Notes under the pieces: generated by a model
Seen by the model: only the letters and a program-made list of their open reading frames with translations
What the model was told of the DNA's origin: nothing
The model's database searches: none
Program-made: the position numbers and the translations under genes
Source of the DNA: Opitutales bacterium
GTDB lineage: Bacteria; Verrucomicrobiota; Verrucomicrobiia; Opitutales; Oceanipulchritudinaceae
DNA length: 43,456 bases
Direction of reading: 5' to 3'
Assembly: GCA_020831485.1 (NCBI GenBank)
Contig: JAFIGG010000029.1
Span: 1 to 43,456 of the forward strand
In this document: piece by piece, positions 1-7,911 of the stretch
How positions within the stretch are numbered: position 1 is the first letter of the stretch
How the letters are laid out: the number at the start of each line of letters is the position of its first letter

Positions 1-83
1 ACCGCACTTTCGGCCACATAGGCCGAGGGATCCAACTGGGGCTCACGGGTCAGAAATTTTTCCAAACGCTCGTCAATAGTCAT
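1..83 (-). CDS. Gamma carbonic anhydrase-like hexapeptide-repeat protein, N-terminal fragment
   Basis: Only the first 27 codons are inside the window; the gene runs off the left edge. The ATG at 83-81 opens a peptide starting MTIDERLEKF and reaching YVAESAV. That entry into a left-handed beta-helix (DPSAYVAESA...) is typical of the gamma carbonic anhydrase/YrdA group of hexapeptide-repeat proteins, which form trimers and may bind zinc. The assignment rests on this short stretch alone; another hexapeptide-repeat acyltransferase cannot be excluded. It is divergent from the tRNA-Leu gene, with about 117 bp between them. Confidence 0.5.
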   Translation of the reverse strand, partial: MTIDERLEKFLTREPQLDPSAYVAESA

Positions 84-200
84 GCCGGAACGCTGACATT
101 GGAGAGCCCTTGAGTAAAGCGATTCCGATGAACTGAAAAACTTCTCAGAAAAAGCTTGATCCAATGCCCCCAGCTACGTTTCTTCAGAGCCTTCATTGAT

Positions 201-285
201 GCTCAGGTGGTGGAATTGGTAGACACGCACGCTTGAGGGGCGTGTGCCGAAAGGTGTATGGGTTCAAGTCCCATCCTGAGCACCA
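201..285 (+). tRNA. tRNA-Leu (anticodon GAG)
   Basis: Class II tRNA of 85 nt including an encoded CCA. The acceptor stem GCTCAGG (201-207) pairs with CCTGAGC (275-281). The D-arm contains the usual TGGTGGAATTGGTAGACA signature of leucine tRNAs. The anticodon stem is CACGC/GCGTG with loop TTGAGGG, giving anticodon GAG. A variable arm follows (GTGCCGAAAGGTGT region), then the T-loop GGTTCAAGTCC. A run of six T directly after the CCA may help termination. It reads CUC/CUU codons. Confidence 0.97.
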
Positions 286-302
286 TTTTTTGCCCTGGAT
301 CC

Positions 303-425
303 GACTGGAATGTTGGAATAGGGGATTGTTGGAATGATGAAATGTAGCGAAGGAACGATAGTCCTTCGGAGGAGTCGTAATGTGGTCCGGCTTCGTAGGT
401 CTGTGCGGTAGGACGGTTCCTTTCC
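303..425 (+). repeat. Dispersed intergenic repeat, copy 1 (short form)
   Basis: This stretch between the tRNA and the next gene resembles the intergenic repeats near 34.5, 36.8 and 40.8 kb. It begins with TGGAATGTTGGAAT-type GT-rich sequence, carries the core hairpin at 346-366 (stem CGAAGGA/TCCTTCG) and continues into GGTCCGGCTTCGTAGG, which matches the far end of the longer copies. The middle module found in those copies is missing. Confidence 0.65.
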
Positions 426-468
426 TCTTTGACTCCGGTGGCCGGGAGGGGCTGAATGGAAAAACTGT

Positions 469-903
469 ATGAAAACCAGATTTAAATCGGCCGTTGATGT
501 TTGGGTTCTGCTCTTTCTTGTGGGCACGCCTGTGTTGTTGATTGCGCTTGGGGCCTCGAAGCTGGATAGCGCGCCGGGGGCTGCCTATTTTCAAATGGGC
601 TTCGGGGTTCTGGTAGGTGCTTTGATCGCTTTGCTGTCGATCCCCTGTTATTACGACATGGATGATCAGGAGCTGACCATTCGCGGGGGCTTTTTTGCTT
701 ACAGCCTTCCGCTGAACCGCATTCACAAAGTCGAATTGGCCAACGGCCTGTGGGTGGCACCGGCTTTGTCCGTGAAGCGCATTTGCATCGTTATGGACGA
801 TGCGCAAAGCCACATGATCTCACCCAAGGACCGTGAGGCATTTATCCGGGAGCTGGAGGATCGTTGTGACCGATCTTTGCGACTAGGGACTACCCAGAGC
901 TGA
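469..903 (+). CDS. Small membrane protein with YyaB-like PH domain (bPH)
   Basis: 144 residues. Two hydrophobic segments (about residues 9-28 and 41-60) form a membrane hairpin at the N-terminus. A compact PH-like domain follows, with a typical order of features: a Y-Y-D-M-D strand, 'LTIRGGFF', 'LPLNRIHKVE', a leucine/serine strand with basic residues, and 'ISPKDREAFIREL' near the C-terminus. That last motif is characteristic of the YyaB-like PH family. No enzymatic function is expected; these domains are thought to sit on the inner face of the membrane. The start at 469 is the only ATG in frame after an upstream stop, but the best Shine-Dalgarno (GGAGGGG, 445-451) is 17 nt away and fits a tiny ORF at 456 better. 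Confidence 0.75.
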   Translation: MKTRFKSAVDVWVLLFLVGTPVLLIALGASKLDSAPGAAYFQMGFGVLVGALIALLSIPCYYDMDDQELTIRGGFFAYSLPLNRIHKVELANGLWVAPALSVKRICIVMDDAQSHMISPKDREAFIRELEDRCDRSLRLGTTQS

Positions 904-991
904 ATACCGGTTTTCCCATGGAGATACTTGTTGCCAGCAGTAAGCAGATCCTTTTTTACTGTTGGCTTCTACCTCCACCTATACCCTTAGT

Positions 992-3187
992 ATGCATCCA
1001 TTCATTTCTGTTCGACAGGCTTTGTCTGTTGCCTTGCTTTTGTATTTCATTCCGCCTTTCCAAGGCTATCTAAACGCTCAGATGATCGTTGAGGATTTGG
1101 ACAGAGGCTTGGTTGCCATCCGCCAGGGGGAGGGCTACCTGCTGAGTTGGCGGCATTTGGGAACAGAACCCTACGATACCGGTTACCAGGTTTACCGTGA
1201 GAGCCAATTGTTGACGCCGGATCCCCTGACTGGTCCGACGCAGTATTTGGATCCCATCGCGCCGCTGAACAGCAGCTATACGGTTCGGTCCATCAACTTC
1301 GGCCAGTTGGGTGCGGAGAGTAAACCGGCGCGTTTAATCAACCAGGTTCAGGGTGACCATGCTGGCTATTTCGATATTCCTTTACAGCGCCCAGTTACGG
1401 GGCCGCTTGGGGGTAGTTATACCCCGAATGATGCCAGTGCTGGCGATCTGACGGGTGATGGACAGTATGAAATCGTACTGATGTGGGAGCCCTCCAATGC
1501 CAAAGACAATTCCCAGTCCGGACATACGGACGTGGTCTATCTCGATGCTTATACCTTGGATGGCGTGCACTTATGGCGCATTGACCTCGGGCCCAATATC
1601 CGGGCGGGTGCACATTACACTCAATTCATGGTCTACGATTTTAATGGCAACGGCCGTGCCGAGATTATGGTTAAGACCGCTCCCGGAACCCGCGCAGGCG
1701 ATGGAGCATTCATTCAGAAAGGTCCAGCTGCTTCAGCCAATCACGGCATGGATTATCGCAACAGTGGCGGTTACATACTACAGGGACCGGAATACCTGAC
1801 CGTTTTTGATGGTTTGACCGGTGAGGAATTGGATACTGCCGAATACATACCGGTGCGTGGGCTTGTTTCCAGCTGGGGCGATAACTATGGTAATCGTGTC
1901 GACCGTTTCAACGCAGCGGTCGCATACCTGGACGGTGAGAGGCCAAGTGCGGTTTTTCAGCGGGGCTATTACACCCGGATGGTGCTTGCGGCCTGGGATT
2001 ATCGTGACGGTGCACTGACAAATCGTTGGACCTTTGATTCGAACGACCCGGGCAATAGCAGCTATGCAGGGCAGGGTAATCACCAGCTTTCAGTTGTCGA
2101 TGCCAACAATGACGGCCGGCACGATATCGTGACGGGAGCAGCTGTGATTGGCAGTGACGGCACTGGAATGAACAACGTGAGCCAGACGATCAACCCAGAT
2201 GGCCATGGCGATGCGCTGCACGTAGCGCACATGGTTAAGGATGATCCAATTCCCTATATCTTCATGCCCTTCGAGGGGGCGGGTGGACTGGCCTTGCGGC
2301 CGGCAAATTCCGGACAGTATTTCTGGTATCATGAGCAGGGTCAGGACCGTGGTCGCGGGGTTGCTGCGGAGATTGATCCCGAGAGGCCCGGATTTCATTT
2401 CTGGGCCGGGCCGACCCTCTATGACCTGGCTGGCAATGCGGTTGGCACTCGGCCAAATTCAACCAATCACGTGATTTGGTGGAACGGGGAGTTGAGTCGC
2501 GAGCTTTTAAATAGCAATACTATCGACCAGTGGAGCATTGTCAGCGGGAGTGCCACTCGACTGCTGACGGCTCAGGGAACGAGCTCCATCAACGGCACCA
2601 AGGCCAATCCGAATCTGCAAGCGGACCTTTTTGGTGATTGGAGGGAAGAGGTGATCTTTAACCGCAACAATACTCACTTGAGGGTCTACACGAGCACAAT
2701 GCCGACTTCTTACCGCTTGCCGACCTTGATGCACGACCCTGTCTACCGAGTGGCGATTGCCTGGCAGAACTCTTCCTACAATCAGCCCCCGCATCCGGGA
2801 TATTACATTGCAACGGATATGGATTTTCCACCTCCAGCTCTAAATATTCGACTGCTCAAATCGGTTGAACCTGATGATGGACGCGTCCGCATCGGGCCAT
2901 GGTTGTGGGTGCCGGAGTTGGACAACTTTTTTTATGTGGATTCGGCCTTCGTTTCTGGCAGTGGGATATGGGTCTATGCACCGCAGTCGGGTAACAGCGA
3001 TCTGTCGCCAGAAATCGAGTTAAAGACTCAGATCCAAACCGGCGCCTTTCTCGGTCGCCTTAGCCGGGCTCAAGGCGCCTGGATGTTTGCGCACGACCTG
3101 CAGAGCTTCATCTATTTGCCGCTGGGTTCCTATCAAGCCGGGAAGGGTGCCTGGGTGTTTGTCCCCGACAATTCCCTGATCGATTAA
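992..3187 (+). CDS. Secreted rhamnogalacturonan lyase, polysaccharide lyase family 11
   Basis: About 731 residues from the ATG at 992, which gives a normal signal peptide (MHPFISVRQALSVALLLYF...); a TTG 30 bp upstream is also open but less likely. Residues after the signal match the PL11 (YesW/YesX) fold: 'DRGLVAIRQGEGYLLSWR' opens the family, followed by an eight-bladed propeller with Asp-rich calcium loops ('DLTGDGQYEIVLMWEPSNAKDNS', 'DFNGNGRAEIMVKTAPGT', 'DANNDGRHDIVTGA', 'DLFGDWREEVIFNR'). PL11 enzymes cleave the rhamnose-galacturonate backbone of pectin by beta-elimination, outside the cytoplasm. After the lyase domain, about 100 extra residues are rich in Trp, Tyr and Phe ('GPWLWVPELDNFFYVDS'); they resemble the C-termini of the genes at 26638 and 29546. 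No other pectin genes are nearby. It converges on the next gene with only 15 bp between. Confidence 0.92.
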   Translation: MHPFISVRQALSVALLLYFIPPFQGYLNAQMIVEDLDRGLVAIRQGEGYLLSWRHLGTEPYDTGYQVYRESQLLTPDPLTGPTQYLDPIAPLNSSYTVRSINFGQLGAESKPARLINQVQGDHAGYFDIPLQRPVTGPLGGSYTPNDASAGDLTGDGQYEIVLMWEPSNAKDNSQSGHTDVVYLDAYTLDGVHLWRIDLGPNIRAGAHYTQFMVYDFNGNGRAEIMVKTAPGTRAGDGAFIQKGPAASANHGMDYRNSGGYILQGPEYLTVFDGLTGEELDTAEYIPVRGLVSSWGDNYGNRVDRFNAAVAYLDGERPSAVFQRGYYTRMVLAAWDYRDGALTNRWTFDSNDPGNSSYAGQGNHQLSVVDANNDGRHDIVTGAAVIGSDGTGMNNVSQTINPDGHGDALHVAHMVKDDPIPYIFMPFEGAGGLALRPANSGQYFWYHEQGQDRGRGVAAEIDPERPGFHFWAGPTLYDLAGNAVGTRPNSTNHVIWWNGELSRELLNSNTIDQWSIVSGSATRLLTAQGTSSINGTKANPNLQADLFGDWREEVIFNRNNTHLRVYTSTMPTSYRLPTLMHDPVYRVAIAWQNSSYNQPPHPGYYIATDMDFPPPALNIRLLKSVEPDDGRVRIGPWLWVPELDNFFYVDSAFVSGSGIWVYAPQSGNSDLSPEIELKTQIQTGAFLGRLSRAQGAWMFAHDLQSFIYLPLGSYQAGKGAWVFVPDNSLID

Positions 3188-3202
3188 GGTACCGAAGACC
3201 AT

Positions 3203-4864
3203 TCAGCGCAGTTCCTCAAGCCGTCCGCGGTAGCGCAGTGCATCCTGAACTTTACCGAGTTTGTCGGCATAGCGGATGGCCTGATCCAGTAGCCGGCGTT
3301 CGGTGCGGGCGGGAAGGTTTGAGCTCTTTAGAAGCTTTTCCATCAGTTCAAACGCGGCCTCGGTTTCCTGCAGAGTATCCAGCTTGGCCGCGATTTCAGC
3401 CATCAGGATCCAGTCCATGCTGTTGAATCGTTCCATGTAGCGGGTGAAGCCGAGTGCGTTGCGTGCCTGGGTAGGGTTGTCTGCTTCCAGATGGATTTGA
3501 GCCGCTCTCAATGCTATCGCGGGGCTTGGGATGTTGAACATGGCGCGCCGGGCCAGTGAGCGGGCGCGGTCGGTTTCGCCGTTGGCCTGGGCGGTATTGA
3601 TCGCGCGCAGAATAGTGTAGGTATCGTAGGGGTCGGAGCTGCCCTCGTAGATTCGCGCCAGCTGGGTGATCAGCTCGACCTTGAAGGGCTGATAAAGCGG
3701 ATCGCCGAGCACAATGGCCTGCCAACTGAGGCCGGGCAGTGAGGCGTAGGCCGCATCGCCGAGTTTGGCTCCACTGGCGAGGGCAGCAAAAAATAGCTGC
3801 AGGTGGTGGCTGAGTCCGAGAAAGGGTTCGGCGGTGTTTCCCAGGGTTGCCGAGGCACCGCGGGCGATCAATGGACCGCTCCAGTTGCGACGGTCCTGGC
3901 GCAGGTTCTGAGCTGAGAAACTGTGAATGTGGACTGCGACCGCACCGGGAGCGAAGCGGAAGCCGGGCAGGGTGAAGACACCGCTGACATGATGGGCATA
4001 CCAACCTGCGTAGAGCACTGGAGCGTCGAAGCGGACATCGGTTTGAAATACTTCGCGGTTTTCATCGATGACGGTGTCGTAGCCGAGCCGCTCGAAAATC
4101 GTCGCGGCCTCACGTAACCAGTCATTGCCCATAGCGTAGGCTCCACCGCGTCGATCGGGGTCAACATAGGCCCGGCCGCGGAGTCCCTTCTGCTCCGCTT
4201 CGATGCCGCGGTCGATCATCTGCCTGACATGGCGTGCAGAGGGCCCATCGAGCCGACTGACGCGCAGGATCTCCGGGTGGGCCGTGTAATCCTCACTGCC
4301 GAAGAGTGGGTTGGGGACGAAACCGGTGAGCGGTGTATTGGCGCGGAGCAGCAGGCTGAGCTCGCTGTCGACCGCAGCCTCGTTGCGGGCGAGTCCTCCG
4401 TTTTCAAACTGGGCTGCTTGCTCGTTTCCGCGAAACCAGGCGGCGCGGATGTCCGCGTCGTCCAGTTCAGAAGCCTCCGAAATGTGCACTGGAATGCCAT
4501 AGACCGTTACCAAGTAGCGTATTGAACTGCTCTGGAAGTTGGGCCGAAGACGCCCCAGTTCGTCCTTGCCTTCCCGTATCAACAGTTTGATCAGCCCTCG
4601 CTCCTCGATCCTGCGCAGCAGTGGGTTATGGATGCGCTCGATATAGTTTTCGCGGTCGATAGTGAGGCTTTCCGGCGTATCGAGCCCGATTAGATGGGAC
4701 TCGGGAATCGCCCGTTGTTCGGCGTAGTGTTGGGCAATTGCACGCGAATCGGGACTGTTCAGGTTGTAGACCACCAGAACCGAGTCACCGGAGGCCAGCG
4801 CCTTGACGCAGAAGGCGATTGCCGGGAGACAGAACCATAACAGGCGTAGCATGAGGTACACCAT
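3203..4864 (-). CDS. TIGR03790 family protein (exported, function unknown)
   Basis: About 553 residues from the ATG at 4864, chosen because it gives a signal peptide (MVYLMLRLLWFCLPAIAFCVKALAS); the frame is open up to 4945 but that start would overlap the divergent gene. The mature protein opens with 'DSVLVVYNLNSPDSRAIAQHYAEQRAIPESHLIGLD', the hallmark of the TIGR03790 family seen in Verrucomicrobiota, Planctomycetota and Acidobacteriota. A middle block ('LYAGWYAHHVSGVF') and 'GATLGNTAEPFLGLSHHLQLFFAALASGAKLGDAA...LGDPLYQPF' resemble caspase/gingipain-like folds, but no catalytic residues can be named with confidence. The last ~130 residues are alanine-rich helices suggestive of TPR-like repeats. 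Divergent from the GST-like gene across about 80 bp. Confidence 0.8.
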   Translation of the reverse strand: MVYLMLRLLWFCLPAIAFCVKALASGDSVLVVYNLNSPDSRAIAQHYAEQRAIPESHLIGLDTPESLTIDRENYIERIHNPLLRRIEERGLIKLLIREGKDELGRLRPNFQSSSIRYLVTVYGIPVHISEASELDDADIRAAWFRGNEQAAQFENGGLARNEAAVDSELSLLLRANTPLTGFVPNPLFGSEDYTAHPEILRVSRLDGPSARHVRQMIDRGIEAEQKGLRGRAYVDPDRRGGAYAMGNDWLREAATIFERLGYDTVIDENREVFQTDVRFDAPVLYAGWYAHHVSGVFTLPGFRFAPGAVAVHIHSFSAQNLRQDRRNWSGPLIARGASATLGNTAEPFLGLSHHLQLFFAALASGAKLGDAAYASLPGLSWQAIVLGDPLYQPFKVELITQLARIYEGSSDPYDTYTILRAINTAQANGETDRARSLARRAMFNIPSPAIALRAAQIHLEADNPTQARNALGFTRYMERFNSMDWILMAEIAAKLDTLQETEAAFELMEKLLKSSNLPARTERRLLDQAIRYADKLGKVQDALRYRGRLEELR

Positions 4865-4943
4865 GCCCCGATCGAGCCCTTCCGCAATATTAACTTCCAA
4901 TTGGTGCTTGGAAAATGGAGCTTTTCGGCTAATTTGCAACCAC

Positions 4944-5870
4944 ATGGTTGCTTCAGGTCAATTTCCCGATGAACAGTCGGAGGATGGAGATTTTAAACGC
5001 CAGGAGGATGCTTTCCGCAACTGGGTTTCTGCCGATGAAGGCAGTGGCGAGCATCCGGTTGAACCGGGACGCTACCAGCTGTATGTTTCACTGGCTTGTC
5101 CCTGGGCGCACCGGGCATTGATTGTGCGCAACCTTTGCGGATTGGAGTTGGCGATTCCGGTGGAGGTCGTGGACCCCGAGCGCGACGAGCGTGGCTGGGC
5201 GCTGCGGAAAGGCGAGGGCCATGGGCCGGACCGGCTGAACGGCTTCAAGTTTCTCAGCGAGGCCTATAAGGCAAGTGACCCGGATTTCTCCGGGCGGGTG
5301 ACGGTGCCGGTTTTATGGGATTCGCAGCGGCGTTGCATTGTCAACAATTCAGAAGACGACCTGTGCCGCATGTTTCATTCCGAATTCGGCCGTCTGCGCA
5401 CTTCGGAGACGGAGCTTTTCCCGGCAGATATCGAAAAGGAGCACAGTGCGCTGGCCGACTTCATTTATGAGAACATCAACAACGGTGTGTATGAGGCCGG
5501 TTTTGCGACGAAGCAATCGGTCTACGAACAAGCGGTTGGAAAGCTTTTCGAGGCTTTGGACACTATTGAAACGCGCCTGGATAAATCCGGACCCTATCTA
5601 TTTGGCGATCGCATTGTAGAAGCCGATTGGCGCTTGTTCTGCACCTTGATCCGTTTCGATGCGGTCTACCACGGGCATTTCAAATGCAATTTGCGGCGCA
5701 TTGTCGATTATCCAAAACTGCAGGCGCATACGGAGGCGCTCTACAAGGTGCCAGGGATTGCGGATACGGTGAATTTCGATCACATCAAACGTCATTACTA
5801 CCGCACGCACGATGAAATCAATCCGACGCGGATCGTTCCGCTCGGCCCCGCCCAACACTGGCAGGTGTAA
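4944..5870 (+). CDS. Glutathionyl-hydroquinone reductase (YqjG/ECM4-type GST)
   Basis: 308 residues from the ATG at 4944; the frame is open further upstream but that part has no similarity and would overlap the divergent gene. The motif LYVSLACPWAHR places the catalytic cysteine at about residue 52, the diagnostic Cys-Pro-Trp-Ala-His of Xi-class GSTs that reduce glutathionyl-hydroquinones. Other family hallmarks are 'GRVTVPVLWD', 'VNNSEDDLCRMF' and 'EADWRLFCTLIRFDAVYHGHFKCNLRRI'. Family members use glutathione to release hydroquinones; the window does not show whether this organism makes glutathione. The stop is 2 bp before the NDH-2 start, so both are almost certainly co-transcribed, which fits a shared link to quinone chemistry. 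Confidence 0.93.
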   Translation: MVASGQFPDEQSEDGDFKRQEDAFRNWVSADEGSGEHPVEPGRYQLYVSLACPWAHRALIVRNLCGLELAIPVEVVDPERDERGWALRKGEGHGPDRLNGFKFLSEAYKASDPDFSGRVTVPVLWDSQRRCIVNNSEDDLCRMFHSEFGRLRTSETELFPADIEKEHSALADFIYENINNGVYEAGFATKQSVYEQAVGKLFEALDTIETRLDKSGPYLFGDRIVEADWRLFCTLIRFDAVYHGHFKCNLRRIVDYPKLQAHTEALYKVPGIADTVNFDHIKRHYYRTHDEINPTRIVPLGPAQHWQV

Positions 5871-5872
5871 GT

Positions 5873-7897
5873 ATGGAAGTGGATGTAGCTGTTATTGGAG
5901 GGGGCTTCGCCGGTGTGTATGCGGCAAAGTCCCTGAGACGTCATTTGCGGAAACGGGACGATATCCGGATCGCCCTGTTCTCAGACCAGAATTACATGGT
6001 CTTCCAGCCGATGCTGGCCGAGGTGGTTGGTGCTGAATTGTCGCCACGCCACGTGGTCAATCCGATCCGGCGACTGTGTAAAGGTGTCGATGTGTACCGT
6101 GCGGCAGTGCAGTCCCTTAATCCGCAGAATCGCAGCTTTCAGATAAGTGCCGGTGATTTTACCGCGGATCAGACCGTACATTATCGGCACCTGGTATTGG
6201 CCCCGGGTGCGGAAATCGACCTGAGTCGGGTACCTGGCATGCCTGAGCACGCGCTGCTGATGCAGAATGTGGGTGACGCGATGAAACTGCGTGCAACGGT
6301 GATCGGACGCTGCGAGGAAGCCAACTTGATTCAGGACGCTGACAAGCGGCGGCAGTTGTTAAGTATTGTAGTGGTCGGGGGCGGTTATTCCGGCGTTGAA
6401 ACGGCGGGTCAGATACTGGACCTGTTGAAGGATGTTCACCGGGATTACAGCAATATCAACGAATCCGATTTTCGCGTGGTTCTGATTCACAGCGGCAGTC
6501 ATCTGTTGCCGACCCTGAATGAATCGCTTGGGCGCTATGCAAAGAAGCAGTTGGTAAAGCGCGGCATGGAGGTGATTCTCAACAGCCGGGCGCGGGCATT
6601 GACTGCCAATAAGGTCTATCTTGACAACGGCGATGTCATCGAAAGCTCCACCTGTATTTCAACCGTGGGCAATGCGCCGCACCGGTTGCTGCGCGGGTTG
6701 GAGAAGCAGGAGGGCATGCCTATGGAGCGTGGGCGGATTCGGGTCAATGAGTTCCTTCAGGCCGACAGTGAGCACCCCGATGCGTTTGCTCTCTGGTCGG
6801 CCGGCGACTGCGCCATGGTGCCGATGAAGGGTGGGGGCTTTTGTCCGCCGACCGCCCAGTTTGCAATGCGTCAGGGTTTGATGCTGGGGCGGAATCTGGC
6901 TGCCGTTTTGAATGAAAAACCGCTGAAGCCGTTCCGCTTTACCGGACTGGGTGAACTGGCCACAATTGGCCGTAGGACAGCGGTTGCCAGTGTTTTTGGA
7001 ATGCGTTTCTCCGGCTTTTTTGCCTGGTGGATGTGGCGCTCGATCTACTTGTCCAAACTGCCTGGTTTCGAGCGCAAATTGCGGGTTCTAATCGATTGGA
7101 CACTGGACCTGTTTTTCCCGCGTGACATCAATCTCCTGAACCCACGCTACACGCGATTGCTGAAGGAAGTGTGGCTGGAAAAGGGCGACCGTCTATTCAA
7201 TCCGGGCGAGCCGGCCTTTTCGTTCTATGTAGTCCAGAGCGGGCGGATGGAAGTTCACGATGGTGACAAGTTGATCAAGGTCATCGAACACGGGGGTTTC
7301 TTCGGCGAGCGCGCTCTACTGCACGATCACACCTGGCACTTCACGGCAACGGCAACGGAACCGACGCGCTTGCTGGCCCTGGATGTGGCGGCCTTCAAGC
7401 CATTGGCCGAGAGCAGCGAAGTACTAAACCGGCTGTTTTCCCAAAGTTCCATCCAGTATTCCTCTGTGGATGAAATCAACCGCATGAAGGAGCGTATTCC
7501 GGAGCGGGCAAGGCGCCTTCCAGTGGGGGACCTGATGCATTCGGAGGTGACCATTTTGCGTCGACGCAATACCATCGCCGATACCCTGAGCCTGTTGCAG
7601 AGTCATCGCCACAGCACCTATCCGGTAGTGGATTTCGAAGGCAGACTGGTCGGTGCTCTGAACCGCAATGACTTTTATGAGTATTTGAAACGCCCGGATG
7701 TGGATCCTACGCAAACACTGGCTGAGTTGCCACTGAGTCGGGTTCCGACGATTTCCCAATACGAGCCCATTGAAACCCTGATTGAGGTCATGGTGCGCAA
7801 TGGCAGCAGCAAGGTATTTGTGCTCAGCAAAGATCAGGAGCTGAGGGGCATCGTGACCCTCGTGGATCTGGTGCGCTTGATTGCTGAAAAGCGCTGA
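5873..7897 (+). CDS. NDH-2-type NADH dehydrogenase fused to cNMP-binding-like and CBS domains
   Basis: 674 residues. Residues 1-~410 are a type II NADH:quinone oxidoreductase-like flavoprotein: FAD site 'VAVIGGGFAGVYAAKSL' near residue 5, NAD site 'VVVGGGYSGVETAG' near 165, the FAD-contacting 'LWSAGDCAMVP' near 310, and 'CPPTAQFAMRQG' next to it. An aromatic, amphipathic stretch (WWMWRSIYLSKLPG) probably docks on the membrane. Residues ~425-525 form a cyclic-nucleotide-binding-type jelly roll ('VQSGRMEVHDGDKLIKVIEHGGFFGERALL'), but the Arg that normally contacts the cyclic phosphate is not in the expected place. Residues ~545-674 are a CBS pair ('VGDLMHSEVTILRRRNTIAD', 'LPLSRVPTISQYEPIETL'). 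NDH-2 passes electrons from NADH to quinone without pumping protons. The fused domains suggest allosteric control by a nucleotide; this is inference. Confidence 0.9.
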   Translation: MEVDVAVIGGGFAGVYAAKSLRRHLRKRDDIRIALFSDQNYMVFQPMLAEVVGAELSPRHVVNPIRRLCKGVDVYRAAVQSLNPQNRSFQISAGDFTADQTVHYRHLVLAPGAEIDLSRVPGMPEHALLMQNVGDAMKLRATVIGRCEEANLIQDADKRRQLLSIVVVGGGYSGVETAGQILDLLKDVHRDYSNINESDFRVVLIHSGSHLLPTLNESLGRYAKKQLVKRGMEVILNSRARALTANKVYLDNGDVIESSTCISTVGNAPHRLLRGLEKQEGMPMERGRIRVNEFLQADSEHPDAFALWSAGDCAMVPMKGGGFCPPTAQFAMRQGLMLGRNLAAVLNEKPLKPFRFTGLGELATIGRRTAVASVFGMRFSGFFAWWMWRSIYLSKLPGFERKLRVLIDWTLDLFFPRDINLLNPRYTRLLKEVWLEKGDRLFNPGEPAFSFYVVQSGRMEVHDGDKLIKVIEHGGFFGERALLHDHTWHFTATATEPTRLLALDVAAFKPLAESSEVLNRLFSQSSIQYSSVDEINRMKERIPERARRLPVGDLMHSEVTILRRRNTIADTLSLLQSHRHSTYPVVDFEGRLVGALNRNDFYEYLKRPDVDPTQTLAELPLSRVPTISQYEPIETLIEVMVRNGSSKVFVLSKDQELRGIVTLVDLVRLIAEKR

Positions 7898-7911
7898 CAA
7901 ACAAAGACAGA

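Noticed and set aside
4865-4945. Upstream extension of the TIGR03790 gene to 4945
   Set aside because: It would overlap the start of the divergent GST-like gene and bury the signal peptide about 30 residues in.
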